Assembly (NCBI GenBank): GCA_019913005.1
Contig: JAIOHL010000085.1
Location: 1-59,822, forward strand
DNA: 59,822 nucleotides
Origin: Anaerolineae bacterium
GTDB taxonomy: Bacteria > Chloroflexota > Anaerolineae > Aggregatilineales > J027
Reading direction: 5' to 3'
In this document: positions 42,701 to 53,230 of the stretch, piece after piece
Numbering within the stretch: the stretch's first letter is position 1
Layout: each line of letters opens with the position of its first letter
Notes under the pieces: model-generated
Databases searched by the model: none
What the model saw: the letters and a program-made list of their open reading frames with translations, nothing else
What the model was told of the DNA's origin: nothing
Translations under genes and position numbers: made by a program

Positions 42701-44290
42701 CTATTCCCATTCAATCGTCGCCGGGGGTTTGGTCGTGACATCATAGACGACGCGGTTCACCCCTTTGACTTCGTTCACAATCCGGCTGCTGACCCGCCCC
42801 AATAATTCATAGGGCAGCTTGGCCCAATCAGCGGTCATAAAATTATCGGTTGTGACGGCTCGCAGCACAATCGTTTCGGCATAAGTGCGCTGATCGCCCA
42901 TCACGCCCACACTTTTGACAGGCAGGAGAGCGGCATAGGCTTGGGCAGTCTGGCGCAGGAGGCCCAATTTATCCATTTCTTGGCGGAAAATCAGATCGGC
43001 GGCACGGAGTTTTTCGAGCCGTTCAAAGGTGACTTCACCTAGACAGCGAATGGACAAACCGGGGCCGGGGAAAGGCTGTCGCCACACCATCGCTTCCGGT
43101 AGACCCAATTCCATGCCGACCCGCCGGACTTCATCTTTAAAAAGATAACGTAAAGGCTCGACCAATTCCAATTTCATGTCATCCGGTAGACCACCGACAT
43201 TGTGATGGGTCTTGATGACATGAGCGCCGGGGCGTTCTTTGGCGGCGGATTCAATGACATCGGGGTAGATGGTGCCCTGTGCTAGAAATAGCACATTCCG
43301 CAGCTTGTTGGATTCTTCTTCAAAAATCCGCACAAACAGTTCACCGATGATTTTGCGTTTGCGTTCCGGCTCGGTCACGCCCGCCAGCGCATCCAAAAAT
43401 TTCTCGGTGGCGTCTACCGCAATGAGATTTGGCCCATTGATAGCGCGGAAGGTGGTGACAACTTCTTCGGGTTCATCGGCCCGCAGCAGGCCTGTATTGA
43501 CAAAAATGCAGGTGAGTTGGTCGCCGATGGCCCGGTGGATGACGGTAGCTGCTACCAATGAATCCACCCCCCCGCTGAGACCCAACACCACCTGACCATC
43601 ACCGACTTGCTGACGCACGTTTTCGACCATTTGCTCCACCATCAGGCCTGTTGTCCAGCGTGGCTCAATCAGGCTGATGGTGACGGCAAAATTTCGGAGG
43701 AGCGCCCCACCAAAAGCGGTATGTTGGACTTCGGGATGGAACAACACGCCATAAATGCGGCGCTGCGGATTACCAAAAACAGCATACGGCGAATTATCGG
43801 TGCTGCCGAGTGTCTCAAAACCGGGCGGCGGGGATTCAATACGATCCCCGTGATTCATCCACACGGCTGAGGCGGCAGGGATGTCCGTAAACAGCGGATC
43901 ATCCGTACTGCGAATATTTAAATCAGCATGACCATATTCGCGGTGGCCCTCCCCTACAATTTTGCCACCTAAAACATAGGCCAAAAGCTGCGCCCCATAA
44001 CAAATACCAAGCACAGGCAGGCCGCTTTTCAGCACCCAATTGGGCAAAGTGGGGGCATGATCGCCATAGACGCTTTCCGGCCCACCGGATAGGACAAGTG
44101 CGGCGGGGGCGAATTCACGTACCTTATCTTCGGGCATATCCCAATGATAGAGGGAGGCATAGACACCCTGTTCACGGATTTGGCGGGCAATCAACTGAGT
44201 CGTTTGTGAGCCATAATCCAAAATGGCAATGCCACCGAAACGGGCATCATCGGTTTTAGTGGGTACAGTTGTCAAATCCAAGGTTCTCAA
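42701..44290 (-). CDS. guaA: GMP synthase (glutamine-hydrolysing)
   Basis: A 529-residue bifunctional enzyme. The amidotransferase part has nucleophile Cys97 in LGICYGAQ and HxE pair later (LFHPEV). The ATP-pyrophosphatase part has LGLSGGVDS near 243, then the C-terminal dimerisation domain with PPATIEWE. It converts XMP plus glutamine to GMP. Its start overlaps the xpt stop (ATGA), so the purine-salvage pair is translationally coupled. Confidence 0.97.
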   Translation of the reverse strand: MRTLDLTTVPTKTDDARFGGIAILDYGSQTTQLIARQIREQGVYASLYHWDMPEDKVREFAPAALVLSGGPESVYGDHAPTLPNWVLKSGLPVLGICYGAQLLAYVLGGKIVGEGHREYGHADLNIRSTDDPLFTDIPAASAVWMNHGDRIESPPPGFETLGSTDNSPYAVFGNPQRRIYGVLFHPEVQHTAFGGALLRNFAVTISLIEPRWTTGLMVEQMVENVRQQVGDGQVVLGLSGGVDSLVAATVIHRAIGDQLTCIFVNTGLLRADEPEEVVTTFRAINGPNLIAVDATEKFLDALAGVTEPERKRKIIGELFVRIFEEESNKLRNVLFLAQGTIYPDVIESAAKERPGAHVIKTHHNVGGLPDDMKLELVEPLRYLFKDEVRRVGMELGLPEAMVWRQPFPGPGLSIRCLGEVTFERLEKLRAADLIFRQEMDKLGLLRQTAQAYAALLPVKSVGVMGDQRTYAETIVLRAVTTDNFMTADWAKLPYELLGRVSSRIVNEVKGVNRVVYDVTTKPPATIEWE

Positions 44291-44877
44291 TCTGCCAGTA
44301 CGATCTTGCCATTATCCATCGAAACAATATTGACGAGGGATTCCATCGGTACATTATATTTGGCTAAGGCTGCCCGTCCACCTTCAAATTCTTTTTCGAC
44401 CACACAGCCAATCCCGACCAGTGTAGACTGCGCAGCACGCACAATGCGAATGAGGCTGTGCAGGGTTTTGCCAGAGGCAAGGAAGTCGTCAATAATCAGT
44501 ACCCGTTCCCCCTGCGGCATAAACTCGGCGGCAACCATCAAATTGACCTCCATCCCTTTGGTGTGGCTGGGGGCGGTTTCTAGGAATATGGGGCCAAACA
44601 TGGTGACGGGTTTGGTTTTTCGTGCATAGACAACGGGGACTTTGAGGGCAAAACCAGTGGCGAGGGCGGGGGCGATGCCGGAAACTTCGGCGGTTAGGAT
44701 GCGGGTTGGCTGGGCGTCACGGAAACGCGAGGCTAATTCTTCGCCGCACGCCATGATTAATTCGCTTTGGAGTTGATGATTTAGAATACTGTCAATTTTG
44801 AGGATGCCTTCGCCTAAATTTTTGCCTTCTCGCAATATACGAACTTTTAGTTCTTCCACAGGCGCAAGAACCGCCAT
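44287..44877 (-). CDS. xpt: Xanthine phosphoribosyltransferase
   Basis: A 196-residue type I phosphoribosyltransferase with the PRPP loop [13 protein letters not shown] (near 128) and an ARKTKP stretch near 85, matching Xpt. It makes XMP from xanthine, feeding GuaA. The 91 bases upstream contain a small ATGGG/CCCAT hairpin near 44901-44913 but no recognisable purine riboswitch, which controls xpt in Bacillus. Confidence 0.93.
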   Translation of the reverse strand: MAVLAPVEELKVRILREGKNLGEGILKIDSILNHQLQSELIMACGEELASRFRDAQPTRILTAEVSGIAPALATGFALKVPVVYARKTKPVTMFGPIFLETAPSHTKGMEVNLMVAAEFMPQGERVLIIDDFLASGKTLHSLIRIVRAAQSTLVGIGCVVEKEFEGGRAALAKYNVPMESLVNIVSMDNGKIVLAD

Positions 44878-44968
44878 GCTTTTTTAACCTTTCATCGAAA
44901 ATGGGACTCCCATAAAAAGTTAATTATAGCGCGACGGTCAAACTGGGGTGGAGTTTTCTTGGCACAAA

Positions 44969-47683
44969 TCACCGAAGACAGTCCGGAGGCAAGGTTACTC
45001 GCAGCGTTGTTCCGCGCCCCGGCGCACTTTTGACATCAAAAAGCCCGCGTGAACGTAAAGCCCGTTCACGCATGGAGTGTAGACCCAAATGACCGGGGAA
45101 AGAATGGGTTAGATCAAACCCCCGTCCATTATCGGTAATCTCCATGATGATACTAGTCATGACGCATTCTACTTGGATGCTTACACGGGTGGCTTGGGCG
45201 TGTTTCACAACGTTATGAAGGGCTTCCCGCGCAATACGATAGAGCGTTTCCTCGGCTTCGAGCTTGAGGCGGATGCTTTCTTCAAATTGCATATCCACCT
45301 CGATATTGTGGCGGTTACGCAGCACATCGGCTTGTTTATTGAGTGCGACCAGCAGGCCTTCTTCTTCAAGGGATTCGGGGCGTAGGTCAAAGATGAGCGC
45401 CCGCATTTCGCTCAGGCCGCCGTCAGCCAATGACAACACATAATCTAGTGGTTCAGCCACCCGCATGGGGTCTTGATCGAGCAGCATACGGGCGGTACGG
45501 GTTCCCAATGCAATGCCATAGAGGGCTTGGGAGACCGAGTCATGCAATTCGTGGGCAAGGCGGCTACGTTCTTCCACAATTGCCAGTTCCTGCGCTTGGG
45601 TATAGAGGCGGGCATTTTGCAGCGCGACGGCGATTAGGTCAGCAAGGGTCGCCATCACCCAAATGTCGGAGTTGGTGAGATGCTCCTCATAAGATTGGAC
45701 ATCCAAAACGCCAATTAATTGTTCGTTGACGACCATTGGGACGGCGATTTCGGAACGAACCGTGCCGCCATTGGGCTGAATGCTGACTTGCGACAGTTGA
45801 TGGGGGTCGTTGGCGATGACCCCCTGTTTGGTACGGGCGGCTTTGGCGATGGGCGAAAATTCATCGTTGATGGCGATCACTTGGAAGGGTCGGGTCGCCC
45901 GGATCGAATATGTCGGCGCAGTCGAGAGCAGATAGTTGCCATGTGGGTCTATCAAGAAAATGGACATCTGATAGTTCTCAAAATTGATGCGCATTAATTC
46001 GGCAACGGCATCGAGCAAATCATCTACATCCAAAATGCTGGCGGCGGCGGCGCTGACTTTGGCGACGGTCTCTAGCTGATGAGCGCGTTGACGTTCGGCA
46101 AGATAGGCGCGGCGGCGAGCGACCACAGCAGCGATAGCAGGCTGGACGGCGGTGAACAAGATGCGAATTTCTTCCGAGAAGGTCTGTGGCTCTGACCACG
46201 CAATAAAAACGACGCCTTGCCATGTATCGCCGACTTGTAGGGGAAAAATGATGAGGGCCGACGACCCAAAAATCCCTGCTTCATCAATACCTGCCCGAAC
46301 TTCAGACCGTTCATCAGTATGGATGTTCTCAATGAAGATGGGAGCCTTAGGCCGCTGATAGGCCAAATTCAACAGAGGGTAGTCTGCAAATTTAAAGGGG
46401 GTTTTCCCAAAAACTTTTTGAGATAGCTGTAATCCACGTACCGCAGCAGGCGTAACGCTGTCAATTAGGCCATCTTCTTTAATTTGTGAATAGGACAAGG
46501 TGGACATCTGCACGCCATACGGTTCCGCGACTGCTGCAATTGCCGCCAAAATTTCATCTTCGCTGTTGGCTTGTGAGAGAGCGGCATTCATCGCGGCTAA
46601 TGTCTCAGCACGGCGGCGCGAATTTTCGGTCAATTGTTGTAATCGGATGCGTTCGAGAGCAGCGGACACCAATTCCCCGATGCCCATTGTGAGGCGAACT
46701 TGGCTTTGGGTATAGGAGCGTGGCTTAGAATCGTGAAAAGCAAGGCCACCCAACCAGCGCTCATGATAGTACAAATCGGTGGCGATCATGGCGCGTGTCC
46801 CAATTTGCTCTAGCATAAATTTTGAGCTGGCATCTACACGCGGGTCGGTCTCAATATCCTCAAATAGCCAGACAGATGACCCCCGCATTGTATCCGTAAG
46901 CGGGAACATCTGACGGGTAAAACGCTGACCGGGGGTGAGAATGCGGTCATTATCGCCCTGACGCAAGACACCCAATACTTCGAAATAATCGCTGCTATCG
47001 CCGTCATGATTGTCCCACAATGAGAGATAGACGGCCTGCGACTCGGTATCCACTTTGGCAACCGCTTCCACCACCTCATGATAAGTCATGGCTGCATTGA
47101 TGCCTTCACCGATGCGATAGAGCAATTCGCTTTCTTTACGGGCTTCTTCCTCGGCGGCATAGGCCCGGATGGAATCAATAATCGGCGCGGCTTGCTGGAT
47201 CAGAGCGGTGTAAATGCGTTGGTCGCGTTCGCTGAAGTGGTAGGGGTGATTCCAATTGAACATCAACGTGCCAATCCACTGTCCGCGATTCCACAGCGGC
47301 ATCACTGCGCTGGCCCTCATCTCATACTTGCGATAAGTATCCCGCGAAATCTCATCAAGATCGGATTCATTTTCGATGTCTGGTAAAAGCAGTAATTTAT
47401 CAGGTAGTTTTTCAAGGACTCCAATCATGGCTTGATGTTCGGGGTAGAATCTATCGCCGATTTCCGCCGAAAACCCACCTACATCAATCCATGTTTCGAC
47501 CAATTCCCAGTGTAGACGTGGGGTATAGTGGACATAAAACAACACACATGAGATTGCCCCATTTTCCTGTGCATAGCGGCTGGCGGCTAGGAGCAATTCA
47601 TGTGCATTTGAAGCGCGGGCGATGTGACGCAGGGTGTCGTAGAGAATATCAAGCTCGTCGTGGTTGACCTGTGGGTGCTGCAT
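44969..47683 (-). CDS. GAF-rich NarX-type sensor histidine kinase
   Basis: A 904-residue cytoplasmic kinase without membrane segments. Several GAF-like sensor modules fill about residues 15-690. The HisKA_3 domain has phospho-His714 in LAHELHDSVSQAL, followed by the ATPase domain with DNGRGFDL and GLHSMRERA. It probably controls the LuxR-type response regulator encoded next upstream (20-base gap). The ligands of the GAF domains cannot be read from sequence. Confidence 0.9.
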   Translation of the reverse strand: MQHPQVNHDELDILYDTLRHIARASNAHELLLAASRYAQENGAISCVLFYVHYTPRLHWELVETWIDVGGFSAEIGDRFYPEHQAMIGVLEKLPDKLLLLPDIENESDLDEISRDTYRKYEMRASAVMPLWNRGQWIGTLMFNWNHPYHFSERDQRIYTALIQQAAPIIDSIRAYAAEEEARKESELLYRIGEGINAAMTYHEVVEAVAKVDTESQAVYLSLWDNHDGDSSDYFEVLGVLRQGDNDRILTPGQRFTRQMFPLTDTMRGSSVWLFEDIETDPRVDASSKFMLEQIGTRAMIATDLYYHERWLGGLAFHDSKPRSYTQSQVRLTMGIGELVSAALERIRLQQLTENSRRRAETLAAMNAALSQANSEDEILAAIAAVAEPYGVQMSTLSYSQIKEDGLIDSVTPAAVRGLQLSQKVFGKTPFKFADYPLLNLAYQRPKAPIFIENIHTDERSEVRAGIDEAGIFGSSALIIFPLQVGDTWQGVVFIAWSEPQTFSEEIRILFTAVQPAIAAVVARRRAYLAERQRAHQLETVAKVSAAAASILDVDDLLDAVAELMRINFENYQMSIFLIDPHGNYLLSTAPTYSIRATRPFQVIAINDEFSPIAKAARTKQGVIANDPHQLSQVSIQPNGGTVRSEIAVPMVVNEQLIGVLDVQSYEEHLTNSDIWVMATLADLIAVALQNARLYTQAQELAIVEERSRLAHELHDSVSQALYGIALGTRTARMLLDQDPMRVAEPLDYVLSLADGGLSEMRALIFDLRPESLEEEGLLVALNKQADVLRNRHNIEVDMQFEESIRLKLEAEETLYRIAREALHNVVKHAQATRVSIQVECVMTSIIMEITDNGRGFDLTHSFPGHLGLHSMRERALRSRGLFDVKSAPGRGTTLRVTLPPDCLR

Positions 47684-47703
47684 TGTGGCATATCTCTATT
47701 GGT

Positions 47704-48345
47704 TTATTGTTCACCGAGTTCCTCCACCAATCCAATACGGACGGCATAGAGGGCAGCTTGGGTGCGGCTGCTGACATTTAGTTTACTCAAAATATTGCTG
47801 ACGTGCGTCTTGACAGTTTTTTCGCCAATCACCAATTCGGCTGCGATTTCTTTATTGGCCTTGCCTTGTGCCAAGAGACGCAGCACTTCGGTTTCACGGT
47901 CAGTGAGTGCTTCAGGGCTTTCCGGTGTGCGGATTTCACGCATTAGGCGAGCGGCGGCTTTGGGTGATAGCTGTACCTGACCATTGGCGGCAGCCTTGAT
48001 AGCCCGAATCAATTCATCCGACTCGGTGTCTTTCAATAGATAACCAATCGCCCCCGCCCGAATCGCCCCGGTAACGGATTTGTCCTCTAAAACGCTGGTG
48101 AGGGCAATTACTTCCGTATCGGGCAGTTCACGCCGAATGGCAGCCGTCGCAGTGATGCCATCCATCTCCGGCATCAGTAAATCCATGAGCACGACATCAG
48201 GATTCAATTGATGGGCCATACGCAGGGCTTCCGCGCCGTTGGTGGCCTCACCAATGATCTCGAAGTCGGAATTAAGCGATAAAAACATCTTGAGACCTTG
48301 CCTTACAACGGCGTGGTCATCGGCGATTAGAACTCGAATCGTCAT
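47704..48345 (-). CDS. NarL/LuxR-family response regulator
   Basis: A 213-residue regulator, started at ATG 48345 with GGGAGGG four bases upstream. The receiver domain has Asp9/Asp10, phospho-Asp55 in LMDLLMPEMDG and Lys near 105. The LuxR-type helix-turn-helix (LTDRETEVLRLLAQGKANKEIA, here split) and VKTHVSNILSKL are near 150-195. It is the cognate regulator of the GAF-rich kinase encoded next in the same operon, which fits the HisKA_3/NarL pairing rule. Confidence 0.93.
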   Translation of the reverse strand: MTIRVLIADDHAVVRQGLKMFLSLNSDFEIIGEATNGAEALRMAHQLNPDVVLMDLLMPEMDGITATAAIRRELPDTEVIALTSVLEDKSVTGAIRAGAIGYLLKDTESDELIRAIKAAANGQVQLSPKAAARLMREIRTPESPEALTDRETEVLRLLAQGKANKEIAAELVIGEKTVKTHVSNILSKLNVSSRTQAALYAVRIGLVEELGEQ

Positions 48346-48470
48346 AGGCCCTCCCATATAAGGCCGTTTACCGTGTGCCTACTCATCATTACATCACTTC
48401 TCGAATATCCCCTGAATTTACACCGGATATCTGAACGCGACATCCGCCAAAAGTCGGAAAAATAGATTGG

Positions 48471-48508
48471 GAAAATAAAAACAGAGATAGATATTGCACC
48501 CGTCTCTG
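48471..48508 (-). terminator. Terminator of the PD40 propeller gene
   Basis: On the minus strand CAGAGA (48503-48508) and TCTCTG (48482-48487) form a stem with a 15-base loop, followed by TTTTTATTTTC. It lies 27 bases past the stop of the propeller gene. Confidence 0.6.
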
Positions 48509-48535
48509 CCTTTTATAGTTATCTTATGCCTATAA

Positions 48536-49651
48536 TCAATGTGGGACGGTAGGCCGCCAAGAAACTTCGTATATCTCGAATTCAGGCAGATCACTGATTT
48601 TATGCTGATTAGAGCCATCAGCATTCATGATGTAGATTGCACTGTGTCCGTCCCGATTAGATATAAAAGCAAAAAGTGAGCCATCTGGTGACCAAATAGC
48701 GCCACCACTATATCCTGCTGTGTCTGTAAGGGCACGTACATTAGAACCATCAGCGTTCATGACGTAAATTTCATAGTTATCTGTGATGGCGGGGGTGAAA
48801 GCGATTTGCGAACCATCAGGTGACCAAGCCATGCCAATAAACGACCCCTCAGCCGATGTAACCTCTGATAAGTCACGGAGGTTAGAGCCATCGGGACTAA
48901 TAAGATAAAGACCCCATTTGCCAACTCCATCCTGAACGAAATTCGATATGAAGGCAATTTGTGAACCATCGGGTGACCAGTTGGGCGAAAAATTCATATT
49001 GTCATTATTAGTGAGATTACGTTGATTAGAACCGTCAGCGTTCATAACAAAGATTTCAGGATAGGCAACATATGCGAACTGTGACCCATCCGGTGACCAA
49101 GTAACAAAATCGTTCCGTCGTTGACTTTGGGTAAGATTGCGCTGATTGCTGCCGTCAGCGTTCATCACATAAACCTCTGAGTTCCCATCACGTTCTGAAA
49201 TGAAGACAATTTGTGAACCGTCTGGTGACCAGACATGACGATAATCGGAGGCTGAATTTTGAGTAAGATTGCGTTGATTAGAGCCATCAGCATCCATAAT
49301 AAAAACATCTGTATTACCATCACGGTCTGAAAGAAACGCGATTTGCGACCCATCAGGCGACCACAAAGGTGCCCCATCAAGGCCGGGTTTCTCGGAGAGG
49401 CTTCTCAGATTAGTGCCATCAATATTCATGATGAAAATCTCAAAACTGTCGCTGCTCATGCCATCAAATGCAATTTCACCTGTCCCACCCCCTAATTGTG
49501 AAACAGGGCTATCCGGGGTACTGGTCAAATCCGTTTGGGCAATAGCAGTAGTTTGTAGTGTAATGGTATTTACTGACAATATCGATACGAGCATAGATCC
49601 AATCACAATTAAAAGCCAAGTGTGCCACTTCGGGGAAACTACATTATTCAT
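48536..49651 (-). CDS. Exported TolB-like PD40 beta-propeller protein
   Basis: A 371-residue protein with a signal-peptide-like N-terminus (about 10-40). About seven PD40 repeats follow, each with WSPDGSQIAF and IMNADGSN and spaced about 43 residues apart. The propeller probably binds a partner protein or ligand; TolB-type repeats are not enzymes by themselves. It stands alone behind a terminator. The near-identical repeats at DNA level can mislead automated repeat finders. Confidence 0.88.
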   Translation of the reverse strand: MNNVVSPKWHTWLLIVIGSMLVSILSVNTITLQTTAIAQTDLTSTPDSPVSQLGGGTGEIAFDGMSSDSFEIFIMNIDGTNLRSLSEKPGLDGAPLWSPDGSQIAFLSDRDGNTDVFIMDADGSNQRNLTQNSASDYRHVWSPDGSQIVFISERDGNSEVYVMNADGSNQRNLTQSQRRNDFVTWSPDGSQFAYVAYPEIFVMNADGSNQRNLTNNDNMNFSPNWSPDGSQIAFISNFVQDGVGKWGLYLISPDGSNLRDLSEVTSAEGSFIGMAWSPDGSQIAFTPAITDNYEIYVMNADGSNVRALTDTAGYSGGAIWSPDGSLFAFISNRDGHSAIYIMNADGSNQHKISDLPEFEIYEVSWRPTVPH

Positions 49652-49697
49652 ATATTTCTCCTTTTAATACTTTACCGAGGATTTAAGACTCCTCGAT

Positions 49698-50339
49698 TTA
49701 TGGCAGGATCACCACATGCACGCGGGTTGGGCCATGCACCCCCATGACTAATTCCATGGCGATGTCGGCGGTACGGCTTGGGCCAGAAATAATCACATGC
49801 GCGGCGGCAGAGCGGAAATGCTGCAAACCTTTGGCTAATTGAGCATCAAACCACGTTTCGAGGTCGGCGATGATTTGGTCAGGGGTTATCACCGCAATAT
49901 GCAGAGCAGGCAGGAGGGATGCTTGGCGCGGTTTACCCGACCCACTGCCCAAGACTATGCTGCCTGTGGAGGCGAGTGCCGCGTCTGCCCCTGTGATGCC
50001 AACCCGCACCGAGCCATCGCGCACATCAGCGATTTGGATTCCAGCGGCGGACAGCGCATCGGATAATCCCGGCAAGGGGATATGCGCAAAATCCCACGTG
50101 ATGACCGATTTGTTTTCACCACACAGCGCTAGAATTTGTTCAATGGCATCGGCATGGCTGGCGGGTTCGGATACTTCACAGGCCAGTTTTTTCGCTTCTT
50201 CCACAAAGCGTTTTCGCAAAGCGGCGGAGGTTTTATCCGCAATCGGCACCATATGTAAATAGGTGTCGCGCTTGGGCAGGTCGGTGAATGGCTTGGGTGC
50301 GGCGCGGAGTTTGGCAAGAATTTCTTCACGGCTACCCAT
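49698..50339 (-). CDS. lutC: Lactate utilisation protein LutC
   Basis: A 213-residue LUD-domain protein started at ATG 50339 with GGAGGG upstream; the longer frame lies in lutB. It contains GITGADAALASTGSIVL and DIAMELVMGVHGP, LutC hallmarks. With LutA and LutB it forms the iron-sulfur L-lactate oxidation complex. The start overlaps the lutB stop. Confidence 0.93.
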   Translation of the reverse strand: MGSREEILAKLRAAPKPFTDLPKRDTYLHMVPIADKTSAALRKRFVEEAKKLACEVSEPASHADAIEQILALCGENKSVITWDFAHIPLPGLSDALSAAGIQIADVRDGSVRVGITGADAALASTGSIVLGSGSGKPRQASLLPALHIAVITPDQIIADLETWFDAQLAKGLQHFRSAAAHVIISGPSRTADIAMELVMGVHGPTRVHVVILP

Positions 50340-51765
50340 TATGCGACCCTCCATTATTGCTATTTTTCGCGGCTTGGCGTTCTTTCCAAAGTTGATGGAA
50401 TGATTTGGGAGCAAAGTTCGGAAAATCCCGATAATCTGTCCACCCCCCTAATGGGCCGGGAAAATTATTTTTCAAAACATGGTTGCGACCAAAACGCGCC
50501 ATTGCACCTCCCATCTGGAACAGGCGGGGTGATTTGTTGCCGATGGCCCAGAATCTAATACCAATGTCCCAAATCTTGCCTGTTTCGCCGCGTTCAACCA
50601 GATCATGGCGCAGATCAAGCAGCATACGTGGGATGTCAATATTGACCGGACAAACCTGTTTACATGCCCCACATAGGCTGCTGGCTTGGGGCAGCGGGCT
50701 GGCATTTTCGAGGCCGACCAATAAGGGGGTAACAATCGCACCAATTGGCCCCGCATAGACCCACCCATAGGCATGACCGCCCGTAGAACGATACACCGGG
50801 CAGGCATTTTGGCACGCCCCACAGCGGATACAGGCCAGCGCCTCGGCATAATCGGTGTTGTAAATGTTGGTGCGCCCGTTGTCTACCAAAATCACATAGA
50901 CATGCTCCGGGCCATCACTTTCACCGGGTTGGCGCGGGCCATTAATGATGTGGGTGTAGACGGTCATGACTTGCCCCGTCCCACTGCGCGGCAGGACTTG
51001 GGTCAGGGTAGCATAGTCTTTAACAGTCTCGACCACTTTTTCGATGCCCACAATGGCGATATGCACACGTGGCAGGGTCGTACACATGCGTCCGTTGCCC
51101 TCATTCGTGACCAGACAAATTGAGCCGGTTTCCGCCAAGATAAAATTCCCACCGGAAATGCCCATATCGGCCTCAAGGAAATAGCGGCGCAAATGGGCTT
51201 GGGCGAATTTGGTCATCTCGCCCGCATCATCTGTAGGAGTCATACCCAATTCTTTGACCATCAAATCGCGGATTTCCGGCTTGGTCATATGGATAATCGG
51301 CGCGAGGAGGTGACTGGGGTGGGTTTTGCCAATTTGCACGATAAATTCACCGAGATCGGTTTCAATGACTTCCATACCCTCGGCTTCAAGCACATCATTT
51401 AGCGCGACCTCTTCCGTCACCATGCTTTTGCTTTTTGCCACGAGGCGGACATTGTGTTTTTTGGCGATTTCAACCACCAGTCGACACACTTCCTGACTGC
51501 TCTGTGCCCATTCCACCACGATGCCATTGGCTTTCATATTGGCTTCGGCTGTTTCGAGCAGGTCAGGCAAATTCCGCAGGGCACGGCGTTTGGCTTCGGC
51601 GGCTTGTTGACGCATGGCCTCGCCGTGTTCCAATGTGGGTGTGGACATGGCGATGTTGCGCTTGACATAGGAGTTGCGTGTGCCAGTTGTCACAGCCTCT
51701 TGGATATTGGGGTTGCGGATGGCGATTTGGGCCGCCGGGATGAAATTTTGTGATTCGACCTTCAT
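50332..51765 (-). CDS. lutB: Iron-sulfur L-lactate dehydrogenase subunit LutB
   Basis: A 477-residue protein with a LUD domain and two C-terminal 4Fe-4S clusters, CIRCGACQNACP near 314 and LCGACKQVCP near 365. LutB carries electrons from lactate oxidation. The 40-residue N-terminal extension before MSTPTLEHGEAM is longer than usual; an internal ATG there is an alternative start. lutA ends 4 bases upstream. Confidence 0.94.
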   Translation of the reverse strand: MKVESQNFIPAAQIAIRNPNIQEAVTTGTRNSYVKRNIAMSTPTLEHGEAMRQQAAEAKRRALRNLPDLLETAEANMKANGIVVEWAQSSQEVCRLVVEIAKKHNVRLVAKSKSMVTEEVALNDVLEAEGMEVIETDLGEFIVQIGKTHPSHLLAPIIHMTKPEIRDLMVKELGMTPTDDAGEMTKFAQAHLRRYFLEADMGISGGNFILAETGSICLVTNEGNGRMCTTLPRVHIAIVGIEKVVETVKDYATLTQVLPRSGTGQVMTVYTHIINGPRQPGESDGPEHVYVILVDNGRTNIYNTDYAEALACIRCGACQNACPVYRSTGGHAYGWVYAGPIGAIVTPLLVGLENASPLPQASSLCGACKQVCPVNIDIPRMLLDLRHDLVERGETGKIWDIGIRFWAIGNKSPRLFQMGGAMARFGRNHVLKNNFPGPLGGWTDYRDFPNFAPKSFHQLWKERQAAKNSNNGGSHNG

Positions 51766-51769
51766 GGTG

Positions 51770-52549
51770 CTATTTCCCCTCTCCCGCTAGGCCTTCCGCC
51801 AAGACATCGGCGATATGACGGACTTTTTTGCTTGACCCCTTGCGCGATAACCCACCATTCATCTGGGTGAGGCAGCTTGAATCGCCTGTGATAATAACGC
51901 TGGCGGCTGAGGCGTTGATATTTTTGACCTTCTTTTGCAGCATGGCCCCACTGACATCCGCCATTTTGACACTGAACAGGCCGCCAAACCCACAGCAGAC
52001 CTCATGTTCATTGAGTTCGGCGATGGTGGCGTTTTCAACATTGCCAAGCAAGGTGCGGGCCGCTTGACCCAATCCGAGCAGGCGCATCCCATGACAGGAA
52101 TCATGAAACGCGAAGGTCATGGGTTGGGATAGGCGGGCTTTCAAATCGGTGATGCCTAAGCCATCCACCAAAAATTCGGTGAATTCCCATGTGATCGAAA
52201 CAATGCGTTCCGCTTCGGCTTTCCAGTGGGGGTCATCTTCAAACAGCACCGGATATTCATGTAACACCATCGCCGCGCATGAACCAGAGGGTGTAACAAT
52301 CACTTCAGAATCTTTAAAGGCTTTCAAAAATTGGATAGCGACCTGCTTGGATTCACTGTGATAGCCGGAATTATAGGCGGGTTGACCGCAGCAGGTCTGG
52401 GCCATTGGGAAATCTACTTCAATGCTGAGGTGTTCCAAAATGTTGACAACTGACATGCCCGTTTCAGGGTACATCATGTCAATCATGCACGTTACAAAAA
52501 GCGAGACTTTTTTGCCTTTGGGGGAAGGTCGCTTAGAATCATGCGCCAT
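51770..52549 (-). CDS. lutA: Fe-S oxidoreductase subunit LutA
   Basis: A 259-residue protein with two CCG domains, TCCGQPAYN near 56 and VCCGFGGLF near 187, typical of LutA and glycolate-oxidase-type Fe-S subunits. First gene of lutABC; the operon lets the cell grow on lactate. No lldR/lutR-type regulator is adjacent. Confidence 0.94.
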   Translation of the reverse strand: MAHDSKRPSPKGKKVSLFVTCMIDMMYPETGMSVVNILEHLSIEVDFPMAQTCCGQPAYNSGYHSESKQVAIQFLKAFKDSEVIVTPSGSCAAMVLHEYPVLFEDDPHWKAEAERIVSITWEFTEFLVDGLGITDLKARLSQPMTFAFHDSCHGMRLLGLGQAARTLLGNVENATIAELNEHEVCCGFGGLFSVKMADVSGAMLQKKVKNINASAASVIITGDSSCLTQMNGGLSRKGSSKKVRHIADVLAEGLAGEGK

Positions 52550-52570
52550 AAAATCACCGCCATCCTTGAG

Positions 52571-52598
52571 TTAAGAGAAGCATTAATTTTTGTATAAT
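52571..52598 (+). promoter_or_regulatory. Possible sigma-70 promoter for the SH3-like membrane protein
   Basis: TTAAGA (52571-52576), a 16-base spacer and a perfect TATAAT (52593-52598), 86 bases before the gene. A 6-bp hairpin TGAGAG/CTCTCA (52640-52655) followed by TTTTAAC lies in the leader. The -35 match is moderate. Confidence 0.4.
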
Positions 52599-52683
52599 AA
52601 GGTAATAATGCCCTTAGTGGTTCAGTATAGCGCAAATGCTGAGAGATGGCTCTCATTTTAACGTTTTAACCTAGAAGGAATGG

Positions 52684-53175
52684 ATGATGCGAAATCTTTT
52701 AAAACTGAGCGGTGGATTATTGGGAATCGGCACACTAATTATCTTAGGCGGAATCATCATAAGTTTAATGCAGTCCAACGGGGAGACCGATGCCAGTGTT
52801 GCAGAACGCGCAACTCCCACCGAGATGCTTCTGCAAATTCGCGCAGCCGATGTACCCGCCCTGCCCTTTCCCGATAATCCTGATCCCACCCAATGCGGGA
52901 TTCCGGTAGTTTGGGGATCAACCAATAATCAGGCGTGGCTTAATGGCATTTATGAGGGTGAGATGGTGCAACCCGTTGTGTATCTCTACGACAGCCACCT
53001 ACGCCGCAAAATCGTAGCCCAAGCACCGCATGGCACGGAGGTGCGAATTATCCTTTTTCAGCCCAACCCTGTTCTCGATTATTACCTTGTGAAAATTCTG
53101 GGAGCGCCAGTGGGTGAAAATGAAGGATGGGTGCCTGCCCCATTTTTGACGTTTGAGCCAGAAGTGTTTGGGTAA
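52684..53175 (+). CDS. Membrane-anchored protein with SH3-like domain
   Basis: A 163-residue protein with one N-terminal helix (about 7-29) and an extracellular remainder. The C-terminal part (VVYLYDSHLRRKIVAQ and, later, NEGWVPAPFL) looks like an SH3-type strand pattern with a closing GWV. An AAGGA site lies about 5 bases before ATG 52684. It is divergent from lutA and convergent with the sugar transporter. Function unknown. Confidence 0.6.
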   Translation: MMRNLLKLSGGLLGIGTLIILGGIIISLMQSNGETDASVAERATPTEMLLQIRAADVPALPFPDNPDPTQCGIPVVWGSTNNQAWLNGIYEGEMVQPVVYLYDSHLRRKIVAQAPHGTEVRIILFQPNPVLDYYLVKILGAPVGENEGWVPAPFLTFEPEVFG

Positions 53176-53208
53176 ATAAAATAAGGGGCGGTTGTAGAAA
53201 ACCACCCC
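53174..53208 (-). terminator. Terminator of the sugar ABC operon
   Basis: On the minus strand GGGGTGGTT pairs with AACCGCCCC (one mismatch, 53185-53193 with 53200-53208), then TTATTTTATTT. It lies 23 bases past the permease stop, between convergent genes. Confidence 0.7.
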
Positions 53209-53230
53209 ATAGACCAACATCAGATGACCT

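Noticed and set aside
44878-44968. Purine riboswitch expected upstream of xpt-guaA
   Set aside because: The 91 bases hold only a short 5-bp hairpin and none of the conserved riboswitch core I could recognise.
45430-45678. Open frame on the plus strand inside the GAF-rich kinase
   Set aside because: Antisense shadow of conserved kinase sequence including the H-box region.
48536-49651. Regular DNA repeats of about 130 bases, possibly CRISPR-like
   Set aside because: They encode PD40 propeller blades in one continuous frame; there are no unique spacers of uniform length.
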